Source: Undaria pinnatifida
Taxonomy: Eukaryota; Sar; Phaeophyceae; Laminariales; Alariaceae
DNA length: 64,000 nt
Direction: 5' to 3'
Assembly (NCBI GenBank): GCA_012845835.1
Contig: JABAKD010000026.1
Coordinates: 248,001 to 312,000, forward strand
The position numbers and the translations under genes are program-made. Shown piece by piece: positions 10,854 to 22,605 of the stretch (the first letter of the stretch is position 1; every line of letters begins with the position of its first letter). Under the pieces are notes generated by a model, which was given only the letters and a program-made list of their open reading frames with translations, did not search any database and was not told the DNA's origin.

Positions 10854-11358
10854 GCAAACGCGGAATTACAAAGAAGTGTGTTATCCAGTGTGCACTCTAC
10901 GATTCGTGAGTAGGGGGGGGGCGGGGGAAGTGGGACTACATCCGTAATACGGGTCAACTACCAGTTTGTGCTGGAGGCTGGCGTCGAGAGTTCGAGGTCG
11001 CCAAATGGGGTGAGAGTTGACTCGTGCATACGGATGTCAGCGTGGGGTTGCCAGCGGGGCAGCCCCGGGGTGTTCCCATCTCCAACCCCCCTTTCCGGGC
11101 GGGGGGTTGCGCATTAATATAATACAACTTCGAAAGCAAATTTCAAAGCAGAATATTATCACCGTATGAGAAAATATGGGTTTCGTACTTACGTAAGAAT
11201 TTCACCCAATCATATTAATGCGGTAATTCATAGTCGTATGATCGATAGCATTGGGTACACCTGGCCCAGCTGTGTAGGCGATGACCTGCACGCGGAGCGC
11301 GTAGGGGAGCAAAGTCAGAGCTACAGGTCCAAGGTGTGATACAGACTAGTTTAAGTTC
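10854..11358 (+). repeat. Right end of the DIRS element: 3' hairpin and terminal repeat
   Basis: A perfect 9-bp stem CAACCCCCC / GGGGGGTTG (11083-11091 with 11101-11109, 9-nt loop) lies after the recombinase. It is followed by the uninterrupted terminal repeat 11142-11358, whose halves match 5340-5440 and 5766-5873. Confidence 0.65.
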
Positions 11359-11499
11359 CCACCCACCCGCCCGTGCTTTTGAGGGAGTCAGTGGAGGGGG
11401 GGTTCATCGGTCGCAGTAACGTTGCGCGTGTTTGTTACTGTTTTGGCAAACGTACCCGTTTTCGTACGTTTCAACCAAGTCGAACAGAAATCAATTTTA
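11359..11499. other. Spacer
   Basis: A short stretch between the DIRS right repeat and the 41-bp-unit element. It begins with a C-rich piece and a G run and shows nothing else recognisable. Confidence 0.4.
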
Positions 11500-12031
11500 T
11501 TCATATACAAAAGTATAATTTTGATTAGAGAAAGTGTGCTTCGTTATAATACGTAAATACGTGCCCTTAGAAACGAAAGACACACGGAAAACAACAGGTG
11601 CTCTTATATCGTATGATATGTACTACTGCTGTTTTCGGTGTTCGGTTTGTGTGACTGACAAAACACGACGGCATCCTAATTAATGCATAATAAAATACAC
11701 TTTTTGGATAAAACCTGAATTAATACAGGGAGCTCCCCGGGTATTGTAACGAAGGTACACCCGTACCCCGGGTATTGTGCCGCAGTCTTACAGGAGTCAC
11801 AAGATTTCCGGGTAAGGGTATGAGGATCTTACAGAACTTCCAGAAGTGCCGGGTACGGGTACGGATGTCTTACAACAGAAGTTTCAGAAGTTCCGGATAT
11901 TGTGGCACGGGCGTACAGAACTCACAGAAGTTCCGAACGAGTACAAAAAAAATACATTCTGTACCCGTACCCCGGGTATCGTGGCCACGGGCGTACACAA
12001 CGTCCAGAAGTTCCGAGTATGGGTATGAGTG
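11500..12031 (+). repeat. 41-bp-unit element, left part (cut by gypsy insertion)
   Basis: Positions 11500-12031 match 57690-57790 plus 58255-58640. They include CTTCGGTGTTCGGTTTGTGT-like sequence near 11630, then AGCTCCCCGGGTATTGTAACGA (first 20 bases shared), and the 41-bp units with ACAGAACTTCCAGAAG. The element stops at 12031 within a unit (GGGTATGAGTG) where an LTR begins, and its continuation is found at 31372. Confidence 0.75.
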
Positions 12032-12475
12032 TGTAACGAACGGATAAAAAGAGCTATTTTAGACACACGTACCCAAGTCTCCAATCCCTTGTCCCAACTC
12101 TCTCACCGCTTCTTATTCGTTTCCCCTCCGTGTGTACCTTCAGGCTGATTCGCCCCGTCCGCTTGTTGCAACAGCTGCCTGCAAACACCAGTCTCGTCTC
12201 ACGCAGTCCTCTTCCAAGCGCTCGTACAATATAACAGATCTCTGGATGAAACCTCCAACAATACCTTACGGTAACGATCGCTGTACTCACGCTCGGTTCG
12301 CAGTCACTCACACTCGTTTCACATCAAGTTCAGGTTCCTTTTTCCCTCGTTTGGTTTTGTGTGTTTTTGGACTGAGGCCGTGAGCGGCACGCTTTCTAGA
12401 CTGATAAGTGTTATTCAGACCTAGGTAGCATTCCGCCAGGGGTTTCATGGTACGTTATGTCAATCCGCCGCAACA
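12032..12475 (-). repeat. 3' LTR of the minus-strand gypsy element
   Basis: Read on the minus strand it begins TGTTGCGGCGGATTGAC and ends CCGTTCGTTACA. Its partner is 30929-31371. Immediately upstream on the minus strand is a G-rich tract (CCGGGGGG) fitting a polypurine tract. Confidence 0.75.
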
Positions 12476-12486
12476 CCCCCCCGGCA
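12476..12486 (-). promoter_or_regulatory. Polypurine tract of the gypsy element
   Basis: On the minus strand the sequence GTGCCGGGGGG directly precedes the TGTTG start of the 3' LTR. That is where plus-strand priming occurs in LTR retroelements. Confidence 0.5.
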
Positions 12487-12925
12487 CGGCTTCCCAAGAA
12501 TACCGTGCTAACCGGGCTGCGGACACACTGGAGTAAAAGTGAGAGCCTTTTCCCACACTTAGTCGTGTTTCAATTACCCTAAGGCTCGAATGAGTGGTGT
12601 CTACCATTTTCATGGATAGGCGTCTCTCAGGGGGTAGAGACCCTGGGCCTGGCGCTTTTTCGCATTAGGCCCCAGATTGGTACTGCTGGACTTACTAGAA
12701 TTTCTCATCAAGCGCACCAGCTGCAAGCCTCTTATCCACCACTTCCCGGCTTTTCCCATTAACCCGGGTAAGCCGAGGCCTTGATCTTGCTCGCTGGTGG
12801 ATCTTCGGCCAACGTCTTCTCCCTTTCTCCATCGAAGTCCACTTCACGTTCCTCGTTTACGAGGAACCGGATTGCGAATTTCCGGTCCTCCTACCTTTCA
12901 GGATTTCACGTTCGTTGAGCTCCTC

Positions 12926-14196
12926 TCAATCTCCGTCTGCGTACCGAACCCGCCAGTACGGTGACTTATAGTCGAAGACCTTTGAAAGGTGACGCTTCTT
13001 GTTTCCTTCAGCGTCCGCGAATTCCCTCCAAATCACGGTCCCCACGGGGTGTTGTTTCAACGCTTGTTCACGGTCGATCCCATCTCTTTCCTTCCGCGTT
13101 AGCGTCGAAGTTGGTCTTGCCTGGCACTTCGCTCCGTGATACGTTCCCCACAGCGCATGGAAAACGTCCAGCTGTAAAGGGGTGAAACTGTCTCGTGCCT
13201 CCTCTTCGGACAGCCACTGCGACTCTGTGCCATCCACGAATCGTCCCTTGTATCGCCACTTCCAAGCGTTGCCTTGACCCATCACTGCCTTTCCGTCTTT
13301 TAGGGTATACATAGGCGACGCTACAATCGACGGCTCCGCCAGTCCGAAGTCAACTCCCCATGCCAGGTGAGCAAATTCGTTTTCGAAGCCGTGACGGAGG
13401 TCGTCCAGACGTAAGTAGAACATCTTGATATTCGATGCTGACGCCCGTCGTCGGCGAATCCCTCTCCCATTCATCGTGACGATGTAGCTGAGTCCTGGTG
13501 AGACAACTTCAGTCACCTCCCAAGGTCCGGTCCAGTGCTCGTGGGCTAGTTTATGGTGTATCCCTTTCCTTGCCATCACAGACTCCGCCTCCTTTACCAG
13601 CACCTTATCTCCGACAACAACACGGGTTCCCACCGAGGTTCGACCGATTTCAGCATTCCGACTCTCGCGACTTTTCTGTTTGTCTTCATGTCTTTTCGAT
13701 AGAGCCATCCGTACATCCCGTAACTCCTTGTACGCTTGACGTTTGTCGGCCACATAACTGGGCATCCCGCCTCTGAAATCACCAACATCTATCTCGGGGT
13801 GCGTAGCATCACTTTGCGTGCGTGCATCACGACCGAAGAAAAGACGGAAGGGAATCAGCTTCCCCGGTTAGCGCAGGTCCGGCGTGGTACGATGGATCCA
13901 CAGTGCTGGTTGTACATGCTCGTCCCATCTGCGATGCCAAGTCTTGCACAGTTCTCCTAGTGCTTCCTGTAGCCACCCCCTCAGCCTCTCCACGGTCCCC
14001 TGTGCAAATTGATGATCGGCAGGCCCATAGGCGGTGGTCACGTGTAACCACTTACATAAGTGTTGCATCACCGCTGCCGTGAACTCGGATCCCGGATCAC
14101 TGCGAACATACAGCGGCAGCCCAAAAGTAAGCATCACTTCGAGCAGTTTCCTCGCTACTCCGTTTGCTATGACGCATTCCAGTGCTCTCCAGTCCT
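12926..14196 (-). pseudogene. Gypsy integrase, N-terminal part deleted
   Basis: The minus-strand frame carries GLPLYVRSDPGSEFTAA (second catalytic Asp) and FAQGTVERLRGWLQEALGE (catalytic Glu) near 13940-14125. A TAA at 13868-13870 and the C-terminal part (GDKVLVKEAESV, HWTGPWEVTEVVSPGLSYIV) to 12926 follow in the same frame. The zinc-binding HHCC region and the first catalytic Asp are missing. The frame jumps from the RNase H/linker directly to DWRALECVIANG near 14185, so about 150-200 codons were deleted. The last 90 residues (WKWRYKGRFVDG, SQWLSEEEARDSFTPL) loosely recall a degenerate chromodomain, but I am not sure. Confidence 0.65.
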
Positions 14197-14199
14197 GGC

Positions 14200-16845
14200 C
14201 TACTGATTTCTGACCGTCAGCAGTCCCTCTGATGCAAGGATGCTGCCTCCCCCCCCACAGTCGAGCATGACCACCACTGGAAGCTCCGGTGCGATGACAA
14301 GCTTGGCCTGTTGAGTATCTGCCTCTGATAAGTCTACGGGTGTGAGTGCGACGGCTGCAAGTATTGTAAGACTTTGAGTACTAGATCCGTCCACATCTTC
14401 CACTCCTAAGGTTTCGAGGTGTACGCCGTCGAGCACTGGCCCCTGTGGCCCTCTGTAAACGTTTGGCAACGAATCGTCTCCTGGAAAAGAGTCGTCGAAA
14501 TCTTCGATCACGTTGCTCTTGTTCGGTAACCGCGACATGGCGTCCGGGAGCTTATGTTGTGCCCCCGGCCTCCACGTCAAGATTATGTCGTGCTCCATCA
14601 ACCTCAGAGCCCAGCGGTGGTATTTCGGTGGGAGAGATTGGTTTTTGAAGAGTCAAGTCAACACTGAACAGTCCGTGATGAGCGTGAACGGTCGCCCCCA
14701 AAGATAGGGCTAGAATTTACTCACTGCCCACATGACCGGCATGCATTCACGGTCTGTTACTGACCGTTTGGAGTCCCCTCTCGACCACCTTTTGCTGCCG
14801 TACGCGATCACCTTTTCCGCTCCTTCGATGCATTGTGTTAGCACCGCTCCTGCTCCTATCTCACTGGCATCGGTGGAGAGCGAGAACGGTTCCGTGCACA
14901 CCGGCAGGGTTAGAATAAGAGGTGGCGCTAAAGCCTCGATAAGCGCATTAAAAGCCTTGTTCTGCTCTTTTCTCCACGGAACTTTCTCTTTCTTCGCTCT
15001 CTTGGTTATGAACCTTGTATCTCTCAGCAAGTCGGAAATGGGCGCCACCACTGTGCTATACGGGGGTACGAATTGCCGTACGTACCCTGTCATGCCCAGC
15101 AACACTCGCACTCCCTCCACCGCGTTCGGCCTTGACAGCTGCGTGATAGCATCAATCTTGCACGGGGCCGGCTTGGTACCAAGTCTATCCACGATAATGC
15201 CGAAGGACTCCATGACCGAATGACAGATATGCGATTTCTGGGGATTTGCGGTCAGACGTCCCTGCCGTAGACACTTTACTGTTTCTCGCAGCAGTCCCCA
15301 GTGATCTTCAAGGGTTTTCGACGGGATGGCAATGTCGTCCAACCAGTTCTTGACTCCCCTATCCTTGACTGGTAACAGTCGGCCTCCTACGTAGTTGGCA
15401 AACACCGAAGGCACTGTCTTCAACCCGAAGCCGCAGCGAACGTACTCGTACAGCTTCCCGTCAGCGTCTCGAAACGCCGTCAAGTGTCGATCGTCCTCAT
15501 GGATCTCGAGCTGTAAAAATTCTGAAGCTAAATCGATGCTGGAGAAATACTTCGACCTTTCCATCTCATCCATAACGTGCTGTAAGTCCCCGAGTCCATC
15601 ACTCTGTGATTTGGCAAGCGCATTGATACCTCGAAAATCCTGCACAACCAGCACTGTCCCATCTTTCTTGCGAACGGCCGAACAATTTGCGGCCCACTCG
15701 ATAGTTGATTCCCGAATGGATCCATTCTTCAGGAGTTGCACCACCTCAGTCTGAATCATCTCGCGCTGTTCCGAGCTGTAGTGTCGAATGGGCGCCACGT
15801 ATGGCTTGACGTTGGGATCTTTGAGCTCCAGTCGCATGGGCACTCCTTTACACGCTGGTACGCTCTTGGGGTTGACCGCGAACACGTCAATGTACTCGTC
15901 GAGAATGCCCATCAATGTGTCCTTTTCGCTCGGACTGAGCTGTCCGAAGTTGGCCTCTCCCAGGTCCACCTTGGGGGCTTCGCTCGGAATCTCTGCGATT
16001 TCACCCCCTTTGTTGCATTGCTCCGGTGGTCTTCCTTTGTCTTTCTTTTTAATCCCCTCGTCCTGTTTGGGGCTTGTCGGTTCCTCCAAAACCGGGTTCA
16101 TGAGTGACTTCATGCGTTCCCGATCGTAGTTGTTAACAGCGTACACCGTCGCAATCACCAGCCCCCCCTGGATCTTCCCATTATCCTGGGTGCCTTCGTC
16201 CTCCCAAACAGAGGTTCCTAACTCCATAATCCCCGCCGGAATCTTCGGTTCCTCCAATTCTTCCGGTTCTTGCTCGTCTGTCGATGGTTTCACCGCGCAA
16301 TAGTGGTCCCATTCGGCACACATCGCTCCTGCTGCGGCCTCTCCGACCTCCTTCGAGGCGAATGGTACCCACGATGAGGACGGTGTCGGCCGGAAACCCT
16401 CCTCACCATCGAAACTGATGATACTTCGATTGTCCGTCATGAACGCGGCTCCAAGCACCATCGCATACGGAAGTCCCTTCACCACCCTGAGCTTCACACA
16501 GAAGATTTGGTCGACCGGTGCAAAGACTAGTGGTAGCAAGCACGAGCCTACCACTTCCATCGGGGGTACGGCGCTGTTCTTTGGGTTTGCTGCGCTGAGT
16601 AGGCCCTTTCCCGTTGGATTTATCAGCGACTTTCCCCAACCATCTCGTGCATCGATGGATTCGATGAACTGCCGTGACACGCAGTTTCCTCCGCCCGCCC
16701 CAACATCCACCAACACCGCAATCGGAAGTCGCCGCCTCAAGCTCGTTGCGTGCCACAACGTTGCATGAACCCAAACCTGTGACGTCTTAGTTTGCAGTGC
16801 TACCATTTCCGATTGGTGAGAGGAACTCTCTTTGTCGTCAGTCAC
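14200..16845 (-). pseudogene. Gypsy protease, reverse transcriptase and RNase H, two in-frame stops
   Basis: One frame runs from 16845 to 14200. Protease lies near residue 45 (AVLVDVGAGGGNCVS, Gly following D-V where D-T/S-G is usual). RT spans about residues 360-560 (AVRKKDGTVLVVQDFRGINA, then NWLDDIAIPS as the catalytic box, Trp-Leu replacing the usual Tyr/Phe-x). RNase H begins SLSTDASEIGAGAVLTQ. The frame is cut by TAG at 14710-14712 and TGA at 14653-14655, but continues in phase with WGRPFTLITDCSVLT and RPGAQHKLPDAMSRLP, the end of RNase H. Domain order PR-RT-RH-IN is Ty3/gypsy. The copy is inactive. Confidence 0.8.
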
Positions 16846-17219
16846 CTTCTCCCTATCTACTGGCTTCCCCGGGCATGCTGGACTTCCAGGGGCGTGTCCT
16901 CATTTCGCCGTCTCGTCTGTGTCGTCTGTCGACGTCGGCGGTCCTTTTCCGGCGAGATCATACCAGGTATGCAACAAACATGTCGTACGACGTTTGGTTG
17001 GTGGCCTCTTCCGTTTCCCTCTGCACCGTGTTCCTGTAGAAGATGTAGGCGACATCTCCCTCTTCGTGAGAGAAGCGACATTCGATTTCGTGGAAAGGTC
17101 AGTCCTGGCCTCGCCCGTGGAAGAAACAAATATTGCGACTCCTTAGCGCTTCTTCAACTTCTTCTTTTGCGGCAGTGTTGGGCGGTAGAGAAAGAGGGTC
17201 CTTCGTTGTTCTCCGTTCG
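16846..17219 (-). other. Gag-pol spacer of the gypsy element
   Basis: This stretch of 374 bp lies between the gag stop and the start of the pol frame, with no long conserved frame. Gag and pol are in separate ORFs here, either through decay or because of a frameshift strategy that I cannot reconstruct. Confidence 0.4.
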
Positions 17220-19016
17220 TTACCCTCTTTCTTCCACCGCCTTGGTGCTGAGGTAGTTGTCTGCGGTGGCTTGGGTCCTTGCCGTATCGGCGATGTGCTG
17301 GTGGGGACGAAAGGAATTCCTCCCTTCCCTGGCATCGATGCTGGGTGGGTAGAATACGCGGCCAACCATTGCATCGAGCTTCGGTCGCTGTTCTCTCACC
17401 TCGTACCTTGACAGGTATCCACCACGTTTCCGGGAATTCTGCTTGTCTCTCCAGCTCGCTCCGCGCGCTTCGGGCCCTTGTGAGGTTTGGTTGTGTCCAC
17501 CACGCATGTGCCCGACCCCGAAGATGTCCCGCATGCATCTCTCACTCCTCGAGGACCGTCCGCCTGACGCGCCGCCAAACGCAGAAACCGAGGCTTGCGC
17601 GCCCCTGGCTTTCGTTGTGGCAGATACCTTCGGGTCGCTGAAGTCGCTGCTTTGCATGTCAATTTTCTCAACAAATTTGTTCAAAACATCACACGCCTTT
17701 CTTCCCTTCAGCTCCATCGTGCGGTCGAGAAGCTGTCCCGTATTGACCGGGAAGGCTCTGAGGCTCTCCCACTGTGCTTGTACGTTGTAGAGAGGCGCCT
17801 CGAACTTGTCGGTGTCGTGTGGGGCCACCATTCCGACGATTCGCCGACAAATCCCCATAGCATCCGTTTCCGACAGGACCTTCCAAACGTAATCCTCCTC
17901 TACCAAGAATGGTCGATTCGGGTCCACCATCGCTGCTCGCTTGTGTAGCAGAACCACTCGCGCTGCCACGGCCCAGCCTTTCCCCGATTCTACCTCCAGT
18001 CGTTCCAAGGTGTGCTGGGCTGCGATCTTCGATGTTTCTAAGATGGTTGTTTCCCTCAGAAAGACCCGCATCCACTCTGCGATGGTGAGATCCTTGGCCA
18101 ACTTCACAACCTCGCGCCAATCGATCGTAGGTACGCGCGTACTCCGGTTGTTCGCAAAGGCCATCTTGACCATAGACGAGTCTGGCAGTGAGCGTATAAA
18201 AACCGACACACGCATGTCTGACATTCCATCTCTCTGTGGGGACGCTGGAGCCGTACCATTCAGCCGGTCCTTGGGCATGGTCCAGTTTGGGTGTCTTGCG
18301 AATACCTTTGTCAATTCGTCAAGGAAGAACACTGGATCGTTCTTCATCGAGAGTCTCTTCACCGCTCCCGGTTGTAGCACCGACTCATGCGCGCTCTTCC
18401 GTCGTTCCACCCCCATTTCCTTGACTAAGCGGTCGACCATGCGCCGGGCTTCTTTAGAAAACCCTCCTGTGATGTCGTATAACGGATTGAGTTGTCCGAT
18501 GTGCGATCCACCACTTCCTAGTGGAAAGGGAGGTTGTCCTCCCTGGGGTCCCCACACCTGCATCATGGGTTGACCACCCCACGGTACCTGCCACCCCTGA
18601 GCTCCCGCTGGTCCGATGAACCCTGGCTGCTGTTTCCTAGCGAACCCTGGCTGCTGTTGACCAGCAAACCATGGCTGTTGTTGCTGCGGTGGCCTTGGCA
18701 CCCTCGGACGTCCCCACCGCGATCTAGGGTTCGGTGGTGCTCCTCTTGGAGCTGCCTGTGGACCCCATCGTCCTCTGCTTCCGAAGGGTGACGGTAGGGA
18801 GGGAGGGGACATCTGATTGTACTCACCTCCCGTTCCTACAAGAATTTCCGGTCCTGCTGCCCCTTGTCCTGCACCGCCATGTGAACCCCATCCAACCTGG
18901 CCGCCCTGTGGTGGGCCTCCAGCCAGGCCGCTCTGAGGAGGGCCTCCCTGTGGTGGGCCTCCCCTCGGGTAAGGTGCACCAAACGGTCCCCCAAAAGGTC
19001 CCCCTCTCCCTGCCAT
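17220..19016 (-). CDS. Gypsy Gag
   Basis: This is a 598-codon frame on the minus strand upstream of pol. Residues 1-170 are Gly/Pro/Gln-rich with GGPPQGG-like repeats. Residues 190-450 are a helical capsid-like part (KNDPVFFLDELTKVFARHPN, WTMPKDRLNG, ETDAMGICRRIVGMVAPHD). Near residue 515 CMRDIFGVGHMRGGH resembles a zinc knuckle that has lost two cysteines. The frame is open throughout, unlike pol. The start at 19016 (MAGRGGPFGGPFG) is the first ATG of the frame. Assignment rests on position and composition more than on motif identity. Confidence 0.65.
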   Translation of the reverse strand: MAGRGGPFGGPFGAPYPRGGPPQGGPPQSGLAGGPPQGGQVGWGSHGGAGQGAAGPEILVGTGGEYNQMSPPSLPSPFGSRGRWGPQAAPRGAPPNPRSRWGRPRVPRPPQQQQPWFAGQQQPGFARKQQPGFIGPAGAQGWQVPWGGQPMMQVWGPQGGQPPFPLGSGGSHIGQLNPLYDITGGFSKEARRMVDRLVKEMGVERRKSAHESVLQPGAVKRLSMKNDPVFFLDELTKVFARHPNWTMPKDRLNGTAPASPQRDGMSDMRVSVFIRSLPDSSMVKMAFANNRSTRVPTIDWREVVKLAKDLTIAEWMRVFLRETTILETSKIAAQHTLERLEVESGKGWAVAARVVLLHKRAAMVDPNRPFLVEEDYVWKVLSETDAMGICRRIVGMVAPHDTDKFEAPLYNVQAQWESLRAFPVNTGQLLDRTMELKGRKACDVLNKFVEKIDMQSSDFSDPKVSATTKARGAQASVSAFGGASGGRSSRSERCMRDIFGVGHMRGGHNQTSQGPEARGASWRDKQNSRKRGGYLSRYEVREQRPKLDAMVGRVFYPPSIDAREGRNSFRPHQHIADTARTQATADNYLSTKAVEERG

Positions 19017-19099
19017 GACCGTTTGGTGACCCGGTTAGATTCTTCCCTCCAATCACTCCTCCCCCCCCCTCCCCGGGACGCCCCGCGTTTCCCTTTGAC

Positions 19100-19300
19100 G
19101 AATGCTCTCCCTTTGCTGTCGTGTAGAGCAAGATGAACTCGACGAAGTTGTGCAGTATACGACGGGCTCGATGACGCTGTGTTGTATCCGACGAATGGAG
19201 CTGTGTAGTAGGAGCTGTGCAATATGCGACGGACTCGATGAGGCTGCGTGGTACACGATGTACTCGACGAAGCTGCGAGGTATAAGGTGAAGATGGTATT
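19100..19300 (+). repeat. Minisatellite in the gypsy leader
   Basis: Degenerate units of roughly 30 bp share TCGACGAAGCTGTG-like and AGTATACGACGGGCTCGATG-like words (about 19118-19285). They lie just upstream of gag, in what would be the 5' untranslated leader. Confidence 0.5.
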
Positions 19301-20389
19301 CAACGATGTAGTCTAGGGAAACGAGTGGAGTCCAGGGGGTCGATGGAGTCTAGTAGCAGCAAGTTGACCCCACCAAACGGGTATAAACAGTGGCTTGGGA
19401 CAAGGTGGGTGGGAAAAAAGGGTGGTGAAAGGTTTCGAGTCCATGTATATTTACCCTCCTGGTTTGTTGAAAGTTGTCCCCTTATCATAATATACCTGCA
19501 ACCCTTCGCAAGCTCGAGTCTTCACCAACAACAGAGTAACGTATGGAATCCCTTAGGTATTTAAGACACAACAATTATTGATATATATGTATTCTTTACA
19601 AACCTCAAAATTCCAAGGTACCTATCAAGCTTCCCCCCTATTTATGCACTATTTACAACCCTCAAAGTTCCAACGCACTTATCGAGCTTCCCCCCTTCCT
19701 ATTCCAATATGATAATGTCCCTAAACCATGTTTCCAATTCCGGTAAGTTCTTAGCATGACAAAGAGCAGCTATAGAAAGACTTACATTCCCCATACAAAA
19801 CAAGAAACAAGAAGCAGTTTGCAGTATCACTCTTGAAACACCTGGGAGAACAACCTTGCAGTGCCTGTACAACCTGCGAAGACACAAATTCCCAATTGAG
19901 CGCGTGTATACCAAGTATGACTAACGACGTAACGTAATTGAGCACATGTATACCAAGCGTGCCTTTAAAACTGACGATTCGCATCCCTCCCTCTAATGCT
20001 CAATGGCGGAGACAGTACATGGCCACATACATCACCTCGCATGCTGTATTTGGCAATACGTATCTCTTTCGTATGATTAGCGATGTCAGAAAATAATGGT
20101 AACTGTATGATGATGGTGACAAACAGTGCATGATCACATCATCTCGCCTGTTGTATTTGACAATACGTATCTCTTTCTTATAATTAGCGATGTCAGAAAA
20201 TAATGGTACCTACAAATATTCTATTAAATATTCTAGCTTTCGATCCATGTATCATACAACAACAAATTATGAAGATTTAATACGTTATTTACTACACTTA
20301 AACACTGGGTTGCATGCTGCATCTAACATCAAACCTTCTAGGATAGTAAACATTACAAGCCAGATGATATAAGAGGATGTCTTATTGCT
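19301..20389. repeat. Non-coding stretch with a 107-bp tandem duplication
   Basis: No gene is visible. CAATACGTATCTCTTTC and ATTAGCGATGTCAGAAAAT-like sequence occur at about 20054-20098 and again at 20161-20205 (period 107), as two tandem copies with a handful of mismatches. The remainder (19300-20010) shows no recognisable feature. Confidence 0.55.
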
Positions 20390-21815
20390 TCAATCGTCAG
20401 GTTTGTCTCCTTTCTTTGAGGATTTATAGTTTCCGCACATATTGAAATGTCCCACCCCCCGCCCCCCCCCGCCCCCTCCCCCTCCACTGACCCCTCTTGT
20501 TCATAAAAAACCCCAACCCTCCCTCCCCGCCCCCCCGTCCCCCGATTCCCCCCCCCCTTCCGCCTAGTTTGTCCAAACGCCCCACTCACAATCAAAATCG
20601 GCCTGGGTAATAAACACCTATACGCAGTTGATATCACGTCATTATCTTTCTGACCATCCATGACGTAGTTTTCAAATATTTCCCCCCCAACCCCCCCCCC
20701 CCCCCCTCCAACGCCCCCTCTTTTCCACCCACCTGCACGATCGCCTAGACCTAGCACCACGCGTATAACAAGCTGCTACATACTTTTGATCTCACAGAAG
20801 AAGTGTATTTGAATATTATTTGTGACCTAAACCTCCTAAAAAATCTCCCCCCTCCCCCCCCCCTCTTGCTCTCCCTTACTCAAACGCCCCACCAAATATC
20901 GAAATCCGTCACATTAATAAACACTTCACGCACAGGATATCACCTCGTTATCTTTCGAGAGCCATCGATGCCGCTGTGTCCCCCCCCCCCCCCACCTCGA
21001 ACTCCCCCTTCTTCCCCATCACCCGCACCATCGCCTAGACCTAGCACCACACGTATAACAAACCCCTCACCTAAAGCCCTTCCTCTCCCCCCCCCCCCCG
21101 CCCCCCCGCCCCCCCCCCGCCCCGCCCCCGCCCCCACCCCCCACCTCCCCCCCCACCCATCCCAACCCCACCCCCTCGAACACTCCACCCTCTCTTTACT
21201 CACTGATTGTACGACTTACCCCAGGATATACATGATAAACTGATGCATTATTTCCAAAACCGTCACATTTATCCCCTCAAAATAATGTATAGTTTCCAGG
21301 CACATAATGAGCTGCCCCCCCCGCCCCCGCCCCAACCCACCCCCCCCCCCCCCAATAATAAACTGGTGCCAAAACCGTCAGATTTATTCCCTCGAAAGGA
21401 TTTATAGCTTACATACATGCACAAATTGCCCCCTTTTCACCCCCCCCCCCCCTCCAAACCCGCTCGCTTTTGATCAAAACCAGGCCCCCACGTCCTTCAA
21501 AACTCCGCCCCACCCCCCTCACCGGTTATTCGACTTACAAGATTCCCTTGATAAAAGGATACATTTCCCTTCACAGCTGTCAGATTTTGTCCCCCTCAGA
21601 AACGGGTTTTATAGTTCCGCGCACAGACTGACAAAAATCATCCTGTTGACCCTGATAGCTACACTGTAGTTGTAAAGGGAGTCGCCGACCTATATCCTCA
21701 ATGAGGACACACGACTCGTAATGCGCGCGATCGGAGTACCACACACAGCTTGCAAAGATGAGTTTCGACGAAATCTTCGATCTCACAGCTGGAGTGTATT
21801 TTCATTTTTTATAAA
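20390..21815 (+). repeat. Poly-C modular repeat cluster
   Basis: At least four modules with TTTATAGTTTCC and C tracts of 10 or more are separated by shared sequence (TTATCTTTC, CCTAGACCTAGCACCAC). The cluster ends at about 21740-21815 with the conserved terminus AGCTTGCAAAGATGAG ... CTCACAGCTGGAGTGTATTT. It is the same family as 1-1925 but with other C-tract lengths. It lies in the leader of the minus-strand gypsy element, so it is probably a nested insertion. Confidence 0.75.
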
Positions 21816-22605
21816 ATCCCCATCCCAAAGGCCAAAAACAAATTGCCTCTAAAAAAACCCTTGTCTTGTGGTCGTCCCACAGTATGCATCAAGTGTAGAT
21901 CAACCAACAGACCCGAAATGATTCTCAACCGGTATGATGGACGCTAGCCTATTTCCACAGTGATTTATCACGTAAGAACTTACTCGTAATCAGTAATGGT
22001 GATCCTCCTTTCCCGACGTCCTATTGGTCTCGTATTCTTTAATCTGCTTACTACATTTTGTACAACTTAGTCAGCCCTTGCTATATTTTTCCAAAATAAC
22101 TCAGCCCGTAGAATACGATTTATTTCGCGGAGTATAAAGACCAATCTGTGTACTATTCTGTACAAGGTACAACAAACAAGTATCCCCAATAATAACGTAA
22201 ATATATATGAAATCATTCCTTGAATATCGAGTCATTCTTTGGTGTCATGGACTTTGGTCAGGAGTTTTTTGTCTCGGCCTAAGTATGCGATTCGCGGAAC
22301 TGGAATTCTCGGTCGAATATGGCTTGGTTCGAGCGCCGCCTTCGGGCGGCGGCTCCAACGCCCCTCGCCTTGCCGTGTCCGTTCCGCACATCGACGTGAA
22401 CGCGGACGGGTGCCGAGCGAGACGAGCGAGTGTCGAGGAGGAATTTTGGAAAAATTGTTGAATCTTAATGGCTGCAACGCCTGAATGATTTACAAAATTG
22501 GCATCATTTCCAAACGGTAAGTGATACAAGGTTCCCCTTCGGGAGGTGGACACGTGCCTCCCGGGGGCGACGCAAGTCGAATGACTACAACTGATGATGA
22601 AGTAT
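21816..22605. other. Intergenic with a UUCG hairpin
   Basis: No supported gene. At 22331-22355 the sequence GAGCGCCGCC, TTCG, GGCGGCGGCTC forms a strong stem with a C(UUCG)G tetraloop and one bulge. Around 22545-22570 lies a second CCCCTTCGGGAGG-like stem. Both are GC islands in AT-rich surroundings. Confidence 0.5.

Larger units (their letters stand above)
5340..11358 (+). mobile_element. DIRS-type retroelement with tyrosine recombinase, decayed
   Basis: In order on the plus strand are a gag-like ORF, a CCCH-like knuckle, reverse transcriptase, RNase H and a tyrosine recombinase, which is the gene order of DIRS/Ngaro-like elements. No DDE integrase is present. The ends are direct repeats of about 215 bp: 11142-11358 on the right, and on the left the same sequence split into 5340-5440 and 5766-5873 by a SINE. 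Internal frames carry several frameshifts and stops, so this copy cannot be autonomous. Direct (not inverted) terminal repeats point to the Ngaro/PAT style and not classical DIRS1. GC is higher than in the flanks. Confidence 0.8.
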
